IMG/VR virus record: IMGVR_UViG_3300026319_000008
Location: 1 to 48,773 of that record
DNA from: a virus
Length of the DNA stretch: 48,773 nt
Reading direction: 5' to 3' (one strand)
The position numbers and the translations under genes were made by a program. The notes beneath the pieces were generated by a model that searched no databases, was not told the DNA's origin, and worked only from the letters and a program-made list of their open reading frames with translations. Of the stretch, positions 36,200 to 45,230 are shown piece after piece; the first letter of the stretch is position 1, and every line of letters starts with the position of its first letter.

Positions 36200-37290
36200 A
36201 TATAGCTCGGGAAGACCCCGCCCCAATCGAATCCAGTGTAAGGCCCAGAAATGTAGCCCTCGGCATAAGCGATGCCACGAACGCGAATCCAGTCGGGGGT
36301 AACGTCGTTGATAGTGAGGCCTTCATTGCCATCGATCGATCGCGCGATTTCGATTGCAGTGTTGACCTGTTTGATGAGGTCATTAGCGACGTTACGGTCG
36401 CCACGCAGGGCCATCGCAAGGCCGGAGGCAAGTAGGTTGATCCACGCGGTTTGAAACAATGTGTCCATAACGTTGGGGTCAGTGACCTGCTTCACGTAGC
36501 CAAGTGTTGCGAACTCTTGATTCGTCAGGACTACTCGTTGAGAAATCTGGCTCGGGCCGAAGGTAAGCGTGAACGAGGCACCTGTGCCAGAGCCGGTGGT
36601 TGTGTCTTGAGCAATGGTACCGATTTGACGGGCGAAGTAGCTACCACCCTGTGGGACCGCGGAGCCATTGATGACCCCAACAACGCTAACCGTTGCGATA
36701 GCTGATCCGACGCCCAAAGTAGCGACACGGAGTTGAACGGGAGCCCCAATCGGTGCGTTAGTTGTAGGGCCGAGAGGTAAAGTGATGATGTCACCCACAG
36801 CGTATCCAATACCTCCAGACACGATTGCTGCTGCGATGACGGGGATGAATTCATCGATCTGGACCTTGTATTTGACCGGAGGGCCTTGCCAGAAGGCAGA
36901 GGCGCCACCAGTCACTGCGGTAGTGATGGGGATGTTGCCGGAGAAGCCGGTTTGATTAGCGGGGATGACGTAACATGCACGAAGGCAATCGATGGGGTAT
37001 TGATATTCATATGTCCATGGCGGTGCGGGCTGACCCGGCTGCCATAGTGTCGTTGCAGCGGATGTGTTCTCAGGGGTGCCGGGGACACTAGTGATGTATG
37101 TAAGGTTAGCGGTCTTAAGTGCGCAGTCCCACGGAGCCATTCGCAGCAAATCATCTCGCATGTTATTGAGGATCAGGTTTGCTTGAATGGCTTCGTTGGT
37201 GGAGCTAGTAGCGAGTTCGGCATCAGTCACTGTCGTGCGAGTGCCGATAGTTTGTAGCGCTCGGTTAACGATGTCAGTGACCGATGTCAT
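36196..37290 (-). CDS. Tail tube adaptor, gp11-like (364 aa), with beta-domain insertion
   Basis: Ring between portal and tail nozzle. DIVNRALQTIGTRTTVTDAE, NLILNNMRDDLLRMAPWDCA and YEYQYPIDCLRACYVIPANQ are typical of T7 gp11-like proteins, and QTAWINLLASGLAMALRGDR near the end completes the helical core. Between them, residues about 140-260 form a beta insertion with GGIGYAVGDIITLPLGP and TGSGTGASFTLTFGP, resembling the one in the gp12-like protein. Most gp11 proteins are near 200 residues; the insertion explains the extra length. Confidence 0.85.
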   Translation of the reverse strand: MTSVTDIVNRALQTIGTRTTVTDAELATSSTNEAIQANLILNNMRDDLLRMAPWDCALKTANLTYITSVPGTPENTSAATTLWQPGQPAPPWTYEYQYPIDCLRACYVIPANQTGFSGNIPITTAVTGGASAFWQGPPVKYKVQIDEFIPVIAAAIVSGGIGYAVGDIITLPLGPTTNAPIGAPVQLRVATLGVGSAIATVSVVGVINGSAVPQGGSYFARQIGTIAQDTTTGSGTGASFTLTFGPSQISQRVVLTNQEFATLGYVKQVTDPNVMDTLFQTAWINLLASGLAMALRGDRNVANDLIKQVNTAIEIARSIDGNEGLTINDVTPDWIRVRGIAYAEGYISGPYTGFDWGGVFPSYM

Positions 37291-37482
37291 TTAGTGCTTC
37301 CCTTGCGTACCGCAGCAACCTAGATTGTCCTCATGCAATCCGGGGCCTTGTTTCATTTGCCCCTTTGGCCCCATGGGTGTGGAGTAAGGAAGCGGCTTGA
37401 CCTCCATGTGTCCGCCGTTGGTAGCGCGAGGACGTTCGCCAGCGCCAGTGCTTTCATACTCGGAAAGGATATCATTGCTCAT
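37291..37482 (-). CDS. Small late protein ending in QGKH (63 aa)
   Basis: MSNDILSEYESTGAGERPRA and a Gly/Pro/Met-rich C-terminus ending CCGTQGKH. GGAG precedes the ATG, which overlaps the upstream stop (TAATG). Low-complexity and probably disordered. The QGKH end is also seen in the 68-aa protein at 37715. No function assigned. Confidence 0.6.
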   Translation of the reverse strand: MSNDILSEYESTGAGERPRATNGGHMEVKPLPYSTPMGPKGQMKQGPGLHEDNLGCCGTQGKH

Positions 37483-37703
37483 TAGACTTTCTCCGTGCTG
37501 GGCTCATCAGCCGAGGTGATCGGCGAGGTGCTGAGTTCAGGGGGAGTGTCAACCTTGGCGGCTTTCTCCGGCGGCGAGTTGGCCTTAGCGTATACGGCTT
37601 CAAGTTCATCCACTGCCGCGGCAGCGTACTTAGAGAACTTGGGCCCAGCGGCTGCGGCTTGATGAATGGTCGAGAGAAGTGCATTAACGTGGTTCCAGTC
37701 CAT
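37482..37703 (-). CDS. Small late protein (73 aa)
   Basis: MDWNHVNALLSTIHQAAAAG forms helices (KYAAAAVDELEAVYAK) followed by a Pro/Ser/Thr-rich acidic tail. AAGGAG lies eight bases upstream. No family recognised; part of a run of four small genes between the fibre gene and the tail tube genes. Confidence 0.6.
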   Translation of the reverse strand: MDWNHVNALLSTIHQAAAAGPKFSKYAAAAVDELEAVYAKANSPPEKAAKVDTPPELSTSPITSADEPSTEKV

Positions 37704-37714
37704 AGCTTTGCTCC

Positions 37715-37921
37715 TTACTTGTGTTTGCCTTGTGATCCGGTGGGATGGTTGGTGGTTCCTTGCATCGGTGCTTCAAGTCCACGGCCCTCGTAGAGGGGAA
37801 GGCTGGTGCCACGGACTTGATGGGCACCGATGTCCGAGACGGCAGGGACCGAGACTGCATTGGGTGCTGCTTCACGCTTAATACCGGTCATTCTAGACGT
37901 AGCTGCTTGACCTTGTTTCAT
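37715..37921 (-). CDS. Small late protein ending in QGKHK (68 aa)
   Basis: MKQGQAATSRMTGIKREAAP; Gly/Pro/Ser-rich, probably disordered, ending PTGSQGKHK much like the 63-aa gene two places on. A TGATG overlap couples it to the upstream gene, and GGAG precedes it. Function unknown. Confidence 0.55.
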   Translation of the reverse strand: MKQGQAATSRMTGIKREAAPNAVSVPAVSDIGAHQVRGTSLPLYEGRGLEAPMQGTTNHPTGSQGKHK

Positions 37922-38316
37922 CAGAAGCTCCTTTTGAAGGTTAGTTCCTTAGTGTGCTTGTAACGATTCTCTTCATCCCCAGCCATCTGTCGACGAATCT
38001 TTTCGATCGCACCGCCTTCAGTGTTGTGTTCCTTTAGGATTTGGCGATATCGGTCGTCGAGGCGCTCGATCTCATCGAGGATGTGCTGGGGTGGACGCTG
38101 TCCATGTTCTTCGTACATGTACTTGATGTCATGTACGTCGTGAAAGTAATTCGCGAACCGACGCAGCGACTCGGGGACTTCAGTCTCAGCATCGCGATAG
38201 AACTTCAGTAGTTCACTGTTCTGCTGACGAAGCTGCGTTAGCTCACGCGCGATGCGATGCAAGAGGTCCCGTTCAGTAACGGAGTCGTCAAGCTTGTAAT
38301 CAGTTTCTCTGCTCAT
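37921..38316 (-). CDS. Helical late protein (131 aa)
   Basis: MSRETDYKLDDSVTERDLLH, then an all-helical charged protein: ARELTQLRQQNSELLKFYRD, HDIKYMYEEHGQRPPQHILD, EIERLDDRYRQILKE. Probably a coiled-coil oligomer. Coupled to the fibre gene by an ATGA overlap. No family recognised. Confidence 0.65.
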   Translation of the reverse strand: MSRETDYKLDDSVTERDLLHRIARELTQLRQQNSELLKFYRDAETEVPESLRRFANYFHDVHDIKYMYEEHGQRPPQHILDEIERLDDRYRQILKEHNTEGGAIEKIRRQMAGDEENRYKHTKELTFKRSF

Positions 38317-39890
38317 TTTACATCATTCATCATGGCCGCGAAACAGAAACTTGAAGTGCGGCAGGAGAAGGAAAGGATGTCGATTGCGTTAGCGGTGGTG
38401 GTGAGGGTTGGGGTTACACCACCAGCGAACTTAAATGTCGAACTCCAAACTGTGGTGCGGCTGCCAGTGCCATCTTGAATGAAGGTGACGGTGCCAGATT
38501 TACCTACGACCACATTAGAGATAGTCATAGTGGTGATGTTACCAGTCAATGTCACCTTAGCATCACGGAAGGTGGACATGTCGAAGGTGGTTGTGGTGCC
38601 GTAAGTGACAGTGACTTCGGGTGGCCACACCACGCTTGGGGTGACGAGTTTGGTGGCTGAGGTGCCAGCGTACATGTCTGGAACGGTCGCAAGTGCATAT
38701 TCACCAACGACGCCGTTGTTGTTGTAAATGATGTTGGTGTTACTACCACTGGTGATGGTGGTTACACCAACAGTGATGTTGTTGTTACTTAAACCACTGT
38801 CTGGCAGGGCCTTGATGATCCAATCGATCGTAGCCATGGGATTGACGACTGAAAATGGTGTAGCGGTACCACCTTGTGCGTTGCCAGTGAAGGCTGCAGA
38901 GATGCCAGTCACGGCAGCGTTGATAGTGACGTTGCCTTGATAGATAGCATTAGGGCCATCGTTGGCGCTGCCTGCTACAGGAGGATTAATACCAGCAAAG
39001 GAATTATTGGTGTGGGTGTGACCCGGATCGGTAATGCCGACAGAGCCCGTTGGTGTATATGCGGGTAAGTTGATAGTAGCAAGACCTCGCTGCTGCGAAC
39101 CGCCAAGTGCACCAAGCGCATCAGGGTTTACACCGTAGTAGGTAGAGGTCAAGGTGCCTGCAATCGATCCGGACATGTTGTCACGACCGATCAGCGCACG
39201 GCCCATCAGGTTCGGAACGTTGAATGTGGTCGTGCCGTTGCCATTGCCCCATGGGAAGAAGCTAGCTGAGGTGGTTGTGGAAGCGATGGCATTCGTGGAC
39301 GCGGTGATCGTGGTACCGGATTTAGATAGCACGGTTGTACCCGCGTTGAAGCAGGCTGAGGCTTCAATAGGTGCACCTATTGGTAGGCGGTTTGAGATGT
39401 CAACGGTAGCAGCGAAGGTAGCAGTGCCACTGGTGCAGAAGATTGATTGGGTATAAACAAGAGTGGTGAATAACTGTGGATAACTGGCACGGACGATTGC
39501 TTGGCCATAAGCAAGCAGGTAGTTGTTTGGAACCGTCGCACCAGTCCACGGAAGGATGGTACCGACAACAGCGGAGCCGCCGCCAGCGGAGCAGGTAATG
39601 ATGCCCGTGGCCACCACGATGGTGCAGTCACCAGACATAGTGAAGCCACCAAAGGACCCAGAGTTGTTGTATTGAATTTGGCCACTGGTGCCACCGGGTG
39701 TACCGCCGCCCCCACCATTGTTATGCACGAAGCGGGTGTTGGCACAGGCATTGGAGATATCACCCGCTGGGCGATCTGAGCAGGTGGTATTCTGCGCCTC
39801 AGCGTCCAGTGACCACAAACCTACTATAGACAGCACTGGAAATGCTAATAGCGCTGTGACCGACAATGCAAGGAAGAGTTTCTTAAACAT
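38313..39890 (-). CDS. Tail-collar-type fibre protein with Sec signal peptide (525 aa)
   Basis: Residues 1-32 are a signal peptide (MFKKLFLALSVTALLAFPVL, then GLWSLDAEA) with an AEA|Q cleavage site. The mature chain has a Gly-rich linker (NNGGGGGTPGG) and a phage tail collar domain: VVGTILPWTGATVPNNYLLA, ASYPQLFTTL, FNVPNLMGRALIGRDNMSGS and GITDPGHTHTNN. A beta-rich C-terminal part follows. Eight Cys are present. Collar domains usually sit in cytoplasmic tail fibres; a cleavable signal on one is odd and is shared by eight neighbouring genes. Confidence 0.85.
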   Translation of the reverse strand: MFKKLFLALSVTALLAFPVLSIVGLWSLDAEAQNTTCSDRPAGDISNACANTRFVHNNGGGGGTPGGTSGQIQYNNSGSFGGFTMSGDCTIVVATGIITCSAGGGSAVVGTILPWTGATVPNNYLLAYGQAIVRASYPQLFTTLVYTQSIFCTSGTATFAATVDISNRLPIGAPIEASACFNAGTTVLSKSGTTITASTNAIASTTTSASFFPWGNGNGTTTFNVPNLMGRALIGRDNMSGSIAGTLTSTYYGVNPDALGALGGSQQRGLATINLPAYTPTGSVGITDPGHTHTNNSFAGINPPVAGSANDGPNAIYQGNVTINAAVTGISAAFTGNAQGGTATPFSVVNPMATIDWIIKALPDSGLSNNNITVGVTTITSGSNTNIIYNNNGVVGEYALATVPDMYAGTSATKLVTPSVVWPPEVTVTYGTTTTFDMSTFRDAKVTLTGNITTMTISNVVVGKSGTVTFIQDGTGSRTTVWSSTFKFAGGVTPTLTTTANAIDILSFSCRTSSFCFAAMMNDVK

Positions 39891-40275
39891 TGCTTTCCAT
39901 CACGGTTAGCGGATTGGTGATACCAGCACCAGTAACAGCGAGAGCCTGCCATGCACCAGCGCATTCACCAGTGATGGTCAATGCCCCACCGTTACCATAG
40001 ACACGAAAAGTGCCACCGAGCGCTGCGTTGGTAGGGGTCAATGCATGGTTCGAAGGTTGAGTTGGCGCGGTGCCAAGAACATTCTGAACAAATGCGGGAC
40101 CGACAAAGATGTCGTTAGGGCCGGGGTTATGAAAGATGATTGATTGGCGACTAGGGTTGGCTTGCGCAACGACAAGCACTGCGTCCTCACGCACGTTGTT
40201 ATAGCCATAGATTTTTCCACCGGACGCGGAGGAAAAGGCTAGTGGTGATCCCGGTCCGGTGGAGATAAGTCCCAT
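39883..40275 (-). CDS. Beta-rich virion-type protein without signal peptide (130 aa)
   Basis: FSSASGGKIYGYNNVREDAV, ANPSRQSIIFHNPGPNDIFV and GGTFRVYGNGGALTITGECA: a compact beta sandwich typical of small phage decoration or head-fibre proteins. No signal peptide and a single Cys, unlike its neighbours. The start overlaps the upstream TAA (TAATG); its stop overlaps the fibre start by 8 bp. Confidence 0.65.
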   Translation of the reverse strand: MGLISTGPGSPLAFSSASGGKIYGYNNVREDAVLVVAQANPSRQSIIFHNPGPNDIFVGPAFVQNVLGTAPTQPSNHALTPTNAALGGTFRVYGNGGALTITGECAGAWQALAVTGAGITNPLTVMESNV

Positions 40276-40811
40276 TATGCCCTCCGCTCAGCGCCACGCC
40301 CAATGGGCTGCGTTGCAATGAGCGCCTCGAGCTTTGCAAGGCGCTCTTTCAGCGCGTCGTATTCTTCCTTCGGCACGCTGGTGTTGGGGATGTTGGCTTG
40401 CGTTTCGAATGCCTTCATCATGGACGCGAAGAACGCTTGTTCCTGCACGTTCATTCCGCCGTTGGCCGGTAGAGATTCGATGGGGTTGTCCCACTTGCTG
40501 CGCATCCCATCAGAGATGGCTTGAGCCGCATCGTTGAGGGGTTCCATCTCGGGTGTGGGCACGCCGTTGAAGATGTAGTCCTGTGGATACGCTGTGCTGT
40601 GAGCATTAGCGACGATGATCTCACCGGGGTAGTTGCAGTCGCCCGACTCAATGGGATTGAGCAACATTGGAACCTTAAAGGTCTTTCGAATGGTTCGGCC
40701 GCTGTCACGGTTAGTCTCTTTGCTCTCCCACTCGACTTCGGTGCCGTCAGGTAGGGTTTCGACGTTAATGTAATGTGGGTTGGTAAGTCTCCAGCGGGCT
40801 GCTTCGGTCAT
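40275..40811 (-). CDS. Conserved phage protein (178 aa)
   Basis: MTEAARWRLTNPHYINVETL, WESKETNRDSGRTIRKTFKV, DCNYPGEIIVANAHSTAYPQ and PTPEMEPLNDAAQAISDGMR are segments I recall from a conserved phage family of unknown function. The C-terminal half is helical (KERLAKLEALIA). There is no signal peptide. AAAGGAG lies eight bases upstream, the strongest ribosome site in this stretch, suggesting high expression. Confidence 0.7.
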   Translation of the reverse strand: MTEAARWRLTNPHYINVETLPDGTEVEWESKETNRDSGRTIRKTFKVPMLLNPIESGDCNYPGEIIVANAHSTAYPQDYIFNGVPTPEMEPLNDAAQAISDGMRSKWDNPIESLPANGGMNVQEQAFFASMMKAFETQANIPNTSVPKEEYDALKERLAKLEALIATQPIGRGAERRA

Positions 40812-40833
40812 TGTAGGCTCCTTTGGTTGTAAG

Positions 40834-41682
40834 TTACATTCCCCATTTGTTCTTTAGATAGGTGTCGAGTGCTGCAACAGCGGTTGCATCTTTGAAGACG
40901 TTGTAGAGTCCCCATTCGCTGATGAGCCCAGCATAATTGCCATTGAAGAAGTTGGTATCAAACTGCGAACCGCCCATCGAAAGATAGCCGGGGGAAACGA
41001 AGTTGGCGACGATACTTGCTGATGTTGCTGCGACAGACCCATTGATGTAAAGAGTTCTAGTGCCATCGGATTTCAGAGTGAAGATCACTCGAATTTGAGC
41101 ACCATAAGTGACAGAGGTGCCGAGTGTTACTGCATTACGGTCGTAGGTTATATTGGCAGCGGCACCGAGGTTGATTATACCGAAGGAGCCAACGTTGTTG
41201 AAAGCACTGGTCGCACCTGATGCTGTGTAAGAGATCAACGGACCATTGGCGTGGAAGCCGTTGCTATCCGCATCCAATGTTCCAACAGAGAAGAACGTTA
41301 ATTCGTTTCCAGTGCCAAACGCGGCCGTGGGATAGTTGAGTGATGTTAAAGTAGCTGAGCCACTAAATGCTAAAGTTGGCCGTGCATTGAACCCGGCCGC
41401 GACGTACTGAGGCCCAATAGACCCCGCGCCAAAAGAATAAGCATGCGAACTTTGATCGATTGCTGTTTGCACAGCACCGGATGAAAGAGTGAATGAGCTA
41501 GCAATACATGCGTCAATCCAAGCAACCAAGCTAGTCGTTGATGGTATAGTGAATTGGCTGCAAAGCGAGGATGTTGGTGGTGGATAAACACAGAAGCCTG
41601 GGAGACACGCGCCGAATTGTGCGGAGGCCTGTTGCGTCAGCGTAAGGAATATAACAGCGGCTAAAGTACGAATACAACGCAT
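40834..41682 (-). CDS. Exported concanavalin A/LamG-like lectin (282 aa)
   Basis: Signal peptide MRCIRTLAAVIFLTLTQQAS with an ASA|Q site. Four Cys lie in the first part of the mature chain (GACLPGFC; SSLC; DAC). The rest is a LamG/ConA-type beta sandwich: YGAQIRVIFTLKSDGTRTLY, INGSVAATSAS, GLISEWGLYNVFKDATAVAA, ending YLKNKWGM, the usual end of such glycan-binding modules. Likely binds a cell-surface or extracellular carbohydrate. Start overlaps the upstream stop (TAATG). Confidence 0.8.
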   Translation of the reverse strand: MRCIRTLAAVIFLTLTQQASAQFGACLPGFCVYPPPTSSLCSQFTIPSTTSLVAWIDACIASSFTLSSGAVQTAIDQSSHAYSFGAGSIGPQYVAAGFNARPTLAFSGSATLTSLNYPTAAFGTGNELTFFSVGTLDADSNGFHANGPLISYTASGATSAFNNVGSFGIINLGAAANITYDRNAVTLGTSVTYGAQIRVIFTLKSDGTRTLYINGSVAATSASIVANFVSPGYLSMGGSQFDTNFFNGNYAGLISEWGLYNVFKDATAVAALDTYLKNKWGM

Positions 41683-43133
41683 TATGGAACTCCGACGGCA
41701 GTCATGAACGTCCGAGTTCTATTATAGAAGTTCAGAGCATCGGTGGCACTAAGCGAACTACCGATGCTTATCATCGCTTGTTGCCACGGACCACCTGCGA
41801 TAGTACCCCCATTATTACCAGCAAGGGCGCTATAGTTGTTGCTTTGTATGGTGAAAGATGCAGTTCCATCAGTGATGACGTTGGAACCGTTCTTGTAACC
41901 GTCACTAGAATTCGCCCCGGAGCGGTTTGCAATCCAGTGGCCAATGGAATTAGCAGATGCAACACCGCCTACGGCTTGCGAATTAATACGGAAGAAGGCA
42001 ACGTTAGAGCTGTGGAACGGAGAGGCGAACGTACCTTGCCCAAGGCCGTTGTAGACACCTATCGCTGGGAAGCCGCTGGAAGCATTGTTAACTGCCCAAA
42101 ATGAAACGTGGGCCAAGTTGGTTGTGTACTGTGGTGAAGGCGCAGTAGCTGCATTGAAGCCTGTGTCGATGTAAACAGTAGAACTGCCATCTACGCCTGT
42201 GTAGCCACGATCAACGGTGAAGGCTGGTGAACCATTCGCGATGCCGTTGTAGCTAGTGGATACTAAATTCAGCAACGCCGTTGTAGCGTTCTGCGTTGCA
42301 AGAATGTACAGAACATCAAACTTTGACCAGAGGCTATCGGTCACTAAGCCACAAATATATGCGTCGTAAGCATTTTGATGCGTAGCATCTAGCCCTGAGG
42401 TTCGCAGGAGGAATGTTTGGCTTTGCGAACATGTGCCGAAGGCAGGGGCAGTGGTCCAAATAACCAAAGCGATTTTAGGATTGCTAGTGGTTGGGCTGAT
42501 GGTGCTGGAAAGAGTACCGCCGTTACCATGAAGGGCCTGCGAGGCATGAACGCCCCAAAGATTCGCACCACAGGCCGATGAGAAGTCGTTGGCCATGTTG
42601 GAGAGCGAAGTCGAGACGTTAACGGTTCGACTTGCTGCGGCGAGGGCTAGCTGCTTGTTGTTGTAGCCTTGACTGACGCTGGTTGTGCCGGTAGTTGTGG
42701 CAAGGACGGATTGATAGCCGATCAGGCTATAGACCTCAATAGTAACGCCATCGACCGCAGTCGCGAACGTGGCGACTATGTTAGCAGTGGTTCCAGATGG
42801 ATTGGCAACATACCAAATCTCAGAATTGCTGTTCGTGGCTCCTGCCGTATTGCTGACGGCACGAAGCATTGTAATACCGCCGATTGTCATCCCTGTAAGT
42901 TGGGCGGTTCCAGCAGCAGTGCTATCGTCCCAATTGATCGATACGACAGAGATACGATTTGCGTTTGTTCCGCCTGTGCCTTGTGCGGTGAAGGTTATGA
43001 CAGTGCCAGAAGTGGTAGAACAAGCGTTGCTGATCGGCGCAGCGAAGGCGTCGGCGAGTGGAAACCAACCAGCCGAAGTTGGTGTGGCTGCGAGAACAAG
43101 GCAGATTAATAGGCGGATTAGTTTATTAAACAC
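41682..43133 (-). CDS. Exported beta-sandwich fibre-like protein (483 aa), GTG start
   Basis: Signal peptide from MFNKLIRLLICLVLAATPTS with cleavage at TSA|G or later at AFA|A. The first half is beta-rich (VVSINWDDSTAAGTAQLTGM). The second contains GLVTDSLWSKFDVLYILATQ, STSYNGIANGSPAFTVDRGY and TGVDGSSTVYIDTGF, a module I recall from phage tail and receptor-binding proteins. Four Cys in the mature chain. The start is a GTG with AGG upstream. Coupled to the LamG-like gene by TAATG. Confidence 0.75.
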   Translation of the reverse strand: MFNKLIRLLICLVLAATPTSAGWFPLADAFAAPISNACSTTSGTVITFTAQGTGGTNANRISVVSINWDDSTAAGTAQLTGMTIGGITMLRAVSNTAGATNSNSEIWYVANPSGTTANIVATFATAVDGVTIEVYSLIGYQSVLATTTGTTSVSQGYNNKQLALAAASRTVNVSTSLSNMANDFSSACGANLWGVHASQALHGNGGTLSSTISPTTSNPKIALVIWTTAPAFGTCSQSQTFLLRTSGLDATHQNAYDAYICGLVTDSLWSKFDVLYILATQNATTALLNLVSTSYNGIANGSPAFTVDRGYTGVDGSSTVYIDTGFNAATAPSPQYTTNLAHVSFWAVNNASSGFPAIGVYNGLGQGTFASPFHSSNVAFFRINSQAVGGVASANSIGHWIANRSGANSSDGYKNGSNVITDGTASFTIQSNNYSALAGNNGGTIAGGPWQQAMISIGSSLSATDALNFYNRTRTFMTAVGVP

Positions 43134-43138
43134 GGGCT

Positions 43139-43888
43139 TTACCTGCTATTGTACTCAGTGATCATAATGCAGCCGTTACCACCTTGACCACCTGCGGAGC
43201 CAGATGCAGTGCCAACTGTTGAAGCACCGCCACCTCCGGCTCCACAGATACCACCGGCATTACCCGTAACCGTTGAAGTGGAGCCTTGTACTGCGATTGG
43301 AGCACCACCGTATGGTCCTTCGGCACCCTTTCCGGCTGCTGTTGGGGCGGTTGTAATTGAGGCGCCTTCGCCGCCAGAGCCACCATTGCCATTGACCTTG
43401 AAGTCTCCAGTACCGCCCGACGCCAAGCCACCGCCACCACCAGCACCGTCGGCATTCACAGCAGCGCCACCTCCACCAGAGCCGCCCTTACTAACGCATA
43501 AAGCCCCCAATGAGGTATCGTTACCAGCAGTGCCAGAACCGCCAGCAGTTGCTCCCGCATTTGCTGCTGCTGTGTTGGTTGTTGCTTGTGAAGCGCCGAT
43601 CTGTGCAGCTGTGAGGCGCACGCGGACATAGCTACCTGCGCCTCCGCCCCCGCCGGAAGATACGCCTGTAGCGCTGGATGTTGATCCACCACCACCACCA
43701 CCTTGACCAATGCACTCGGCTACCGCGTACAGCAGATAGGCATTGGGTGTATAGGTACTGTTCGCGCTGGTGACAAAGTATTGAGTAGTGACACTGCCAA
43801 AGAGCGTCGTTGCACCACCGTAGATACTTTGAGCGGAAGCTGAGGTGGATAGGCATAGCGCTAGAAGTAGAGCTAAGGTTTTTTTCAT
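43139..43888 (-). CDS. Exported glycine-rich fibre-tip-like protein (249 aa)
   Basis: Signal peptide MKKTLALLLALCLSTSASA|Q, then a strand-forming start and long Gly-rich stretches (ECIGQGGGGGGSTSS; KGGSGGGGAAVNADGAGGGG) broken by YVRVRLTAAQIGAS. This is the layout of phage glycine-rich tail domains, where polyglycine helices form the receptor-binding tip. Four Cys. It ends CIMITEYNSR. The ribosome site is weak. Confidence 0.8.
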   Translation of the reverse strand: MKKTLALLLALCLSTSASAQSIYGGATTLFGSVTTQYFVTSANSTYTPNAYLLYAVAECIGQGGGGGGSTSSATGVSSGGGGGAGSYVRVRLTAAQIGASQATTNTAAANAGATAGGSGTAGNDTSLGALCVSKGGSGGGGAAVNADGAGGGGGLASGGTGDFKVNGNGGSGGEGASITTAPTAAGKGAEGPYGGAPIAVQGSTSTVTGNAGGICGAGGGGASTVGTASGSAGGQGGNGCIMITEYNSR

Positions 43889-43889
43889 G

Positions 43890-44609
43890 TTACTTCATCA
43901 TTCCGTGGATCATCGCCACAGTGCTAAGAGTGAGAGTGGCACAAGCTGTTGAACTAATAGCCGCTGTCATTCCAACGGAATAAACGGCTGGCGGACCCGG
44001 CGCGTAGTTGACGCCGCCAATGGCACCAGCGCCTATCGGTATGCACTCAACCATATTGCCAGAAGCGACTCCTGCGGTAGTGGCTCCATTGCTAGGAGCA
44101 GTAGTCGAATTGAAAACCATTAACCAACAGGCAGAAGTGCAGTTGGCATAAACGGCGTAGAGACTCCCCGCGGAAGCTTTCAATACCAGACTAGATACCG
44201 CCGAACCGCCTACGACTGGTGTGACACCAGCGGTGGCGTTTCCACTAGGGGATAAGACAACTGGTAGAGAAGCGGTATCGGCTGCTGCGCCTAGCTGGTC
44301 AGAAGCAATGGTCATCGGCACCGAAGCAGATTTAGTGGTCTGGCCGAGAGTGACGATACCGGGGCTATCGGTCGCAAGGGCAGTTCGCTGTGTGCCCGCG
44401 GTCATCACGCCAGAGCCAGTAGCGATCGCTGTGGCGTTGACTTGGTTCAGGTTGAAGTTATATTGACAGAAGCCATCCCCACCAGACGACATCGACATCG
44501 AGATGGTAGCGCCTGTTCCATCTTTGATGGAGAGTGGATTGGTGCACGCTGCAAATGCGCCCCCGCTGAACAGGGAAAGTGCAACGGACAGAATTAATTT
44601 CCTAAACAT
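43890..44609 (-). CDS. Exported beta-rich protein (239 aa)
   Basis: Signal peptide MFRKLILSVALSLFSGGAFA|A. The mature chain opens with a short Cys pair (ACTNPL and GFCQYNFNLNQV), then a linker with GQTTKSASVPMTIASDQ, and a C-terminal beta domain (GGSAVSSLVLKASAGSLYAV; NCTSACWLMVFN; VECIPI). Six Cys. The linker and C-terminal segments are common in phage structural proteins. The start is placed at the ATG with AGGGG seven bases upstream; an ATG six bases earlier is too close to it. Confidence 0.75.
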   Translation of the reverse strand: MFRKLILSVALSLFSGGAFAACTNPLSIKDGTGATISMSMSSGGDGFCQYNFNLNQVNATAIATGSGVMTAGTQRTALATDSPGIVTLGQTTKSASVPMTIASDQLGAAADTASLPVVLSPSGNATAGVTPVVGGSAVSSLVLKASAGSLYAVYANCTSACWLMVFNSTTAPSNGATTAGVASGNMVECIPIGAGAIGGVNYAPGPPAVYSVGMTAAISSTACATLTLSTVAMIHGMMK

Positions 44610-44620
44610 CTGCATTCCCC

Positions 44621-44791
44621 TTAGAGGAGGTATTGAGAGTTACAGGCCTGTGAGAAGTCGAGGGAATTGGAGCAAGCGCCGCCAGCACCACTGGAACCGG
44701 ATAGACCATCCGTGACTCCATGAAGGAGTTGTGCTGTGGCAGCGGTAGTAACTAAGACAAAGATTGTGAGGGCAATGATGCAGCGGATCAA
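44621..44791 (-). CDS. Small exported protein (56 aa), TTG start
   Basis: Signal peptide MIRCIIALTIFVLVTTAATA|Q, then only about 35 residues with two Cys (GGACSNSLDFSQACNSQYLL). The TTG start overlaps the upstream TGA as TTGA and gives a normal-length signal peptide; a GTG at 44806 would add five residues. The mature peptide is too short for a domain, so it could be a disulfide-looped peptide or an anchor. Confidence 0.6.
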   Translation of the reverse strand: MIRCIIALTIFVLVTTAATAQLLHGVTDGLSGSSGAGGACSNSLDFSQACNSQYLL

Positions 44792-45219
44792 TTCGTATAC
44801 CCCCACGCTGTAACTGCGCCCACTGTGCCAGCACCACCGGCGGGGGTGTTAACAACGATGCTGGTGTTGACTGCGGATGATGTGATGCATCCAGGGAAGG
44901 CGATGCCAAAGATGCCTTGACCGGTGGCGACAAAGGCGTATTCGAAGTTCATGGTGCCGCTAACGGTGCCGGTGACGGTGATGGCACCTAGGGTTGCGGC
45001 GGTGGTTCCGGCGGAAGAGACAACGAATCCACAGATGTAAGTTCGTTTACCAGCGACGCCAGTTAGGGTTGCAGATGATGTGCCGGTGGTGAAGGTTGCG
45101 GAGTTGGTCAGGTTGTTGATCTGCCCACCCTGTGGGAAGGGGGCAGTGGTTACGACTTGAGCCAGCGCGGCGCTGGCTAGCGCCAAGAGAAGGATTAGCG
45201 CCGCGCTGAGCTTATGCAT
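44788..45219 (-). CDS. Exported beta-sandwich protein (143 aa)
   Basis: Signal peptide MHKLSAALILLLALASAALA|Q. The mature part is one beta domain (SATLTGVAGKRTYICGFVVS; GTVSGTMNFEYAFVATGQGI; SSAVNTSIVVNTPAG) with one Cys pair that would bridge YICGF and PGCITS. It resembles small fibre-tip modules in metagenomic phages. AAGGA lies nine bases before the chosen ATG; the longer upstream frame overlaps the previous gene and lacks a signal peptide. Confidence 0.75.
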   Translation of the reverse strand: MHKLSAALILLLALASAALAQVVTTAPFPQGGQINNLTNSATFTTGTSSATLTGVAGKRTYICGFVVSSAGTTAATLGAITVTGTVSGTMNFEYAFVATGQGIFGIAFPGCITSSAVNTSIVVNTPAGGAGTVGAVTAWGYTN

Positions 45220-45230
45220 GGGCGATGTCC

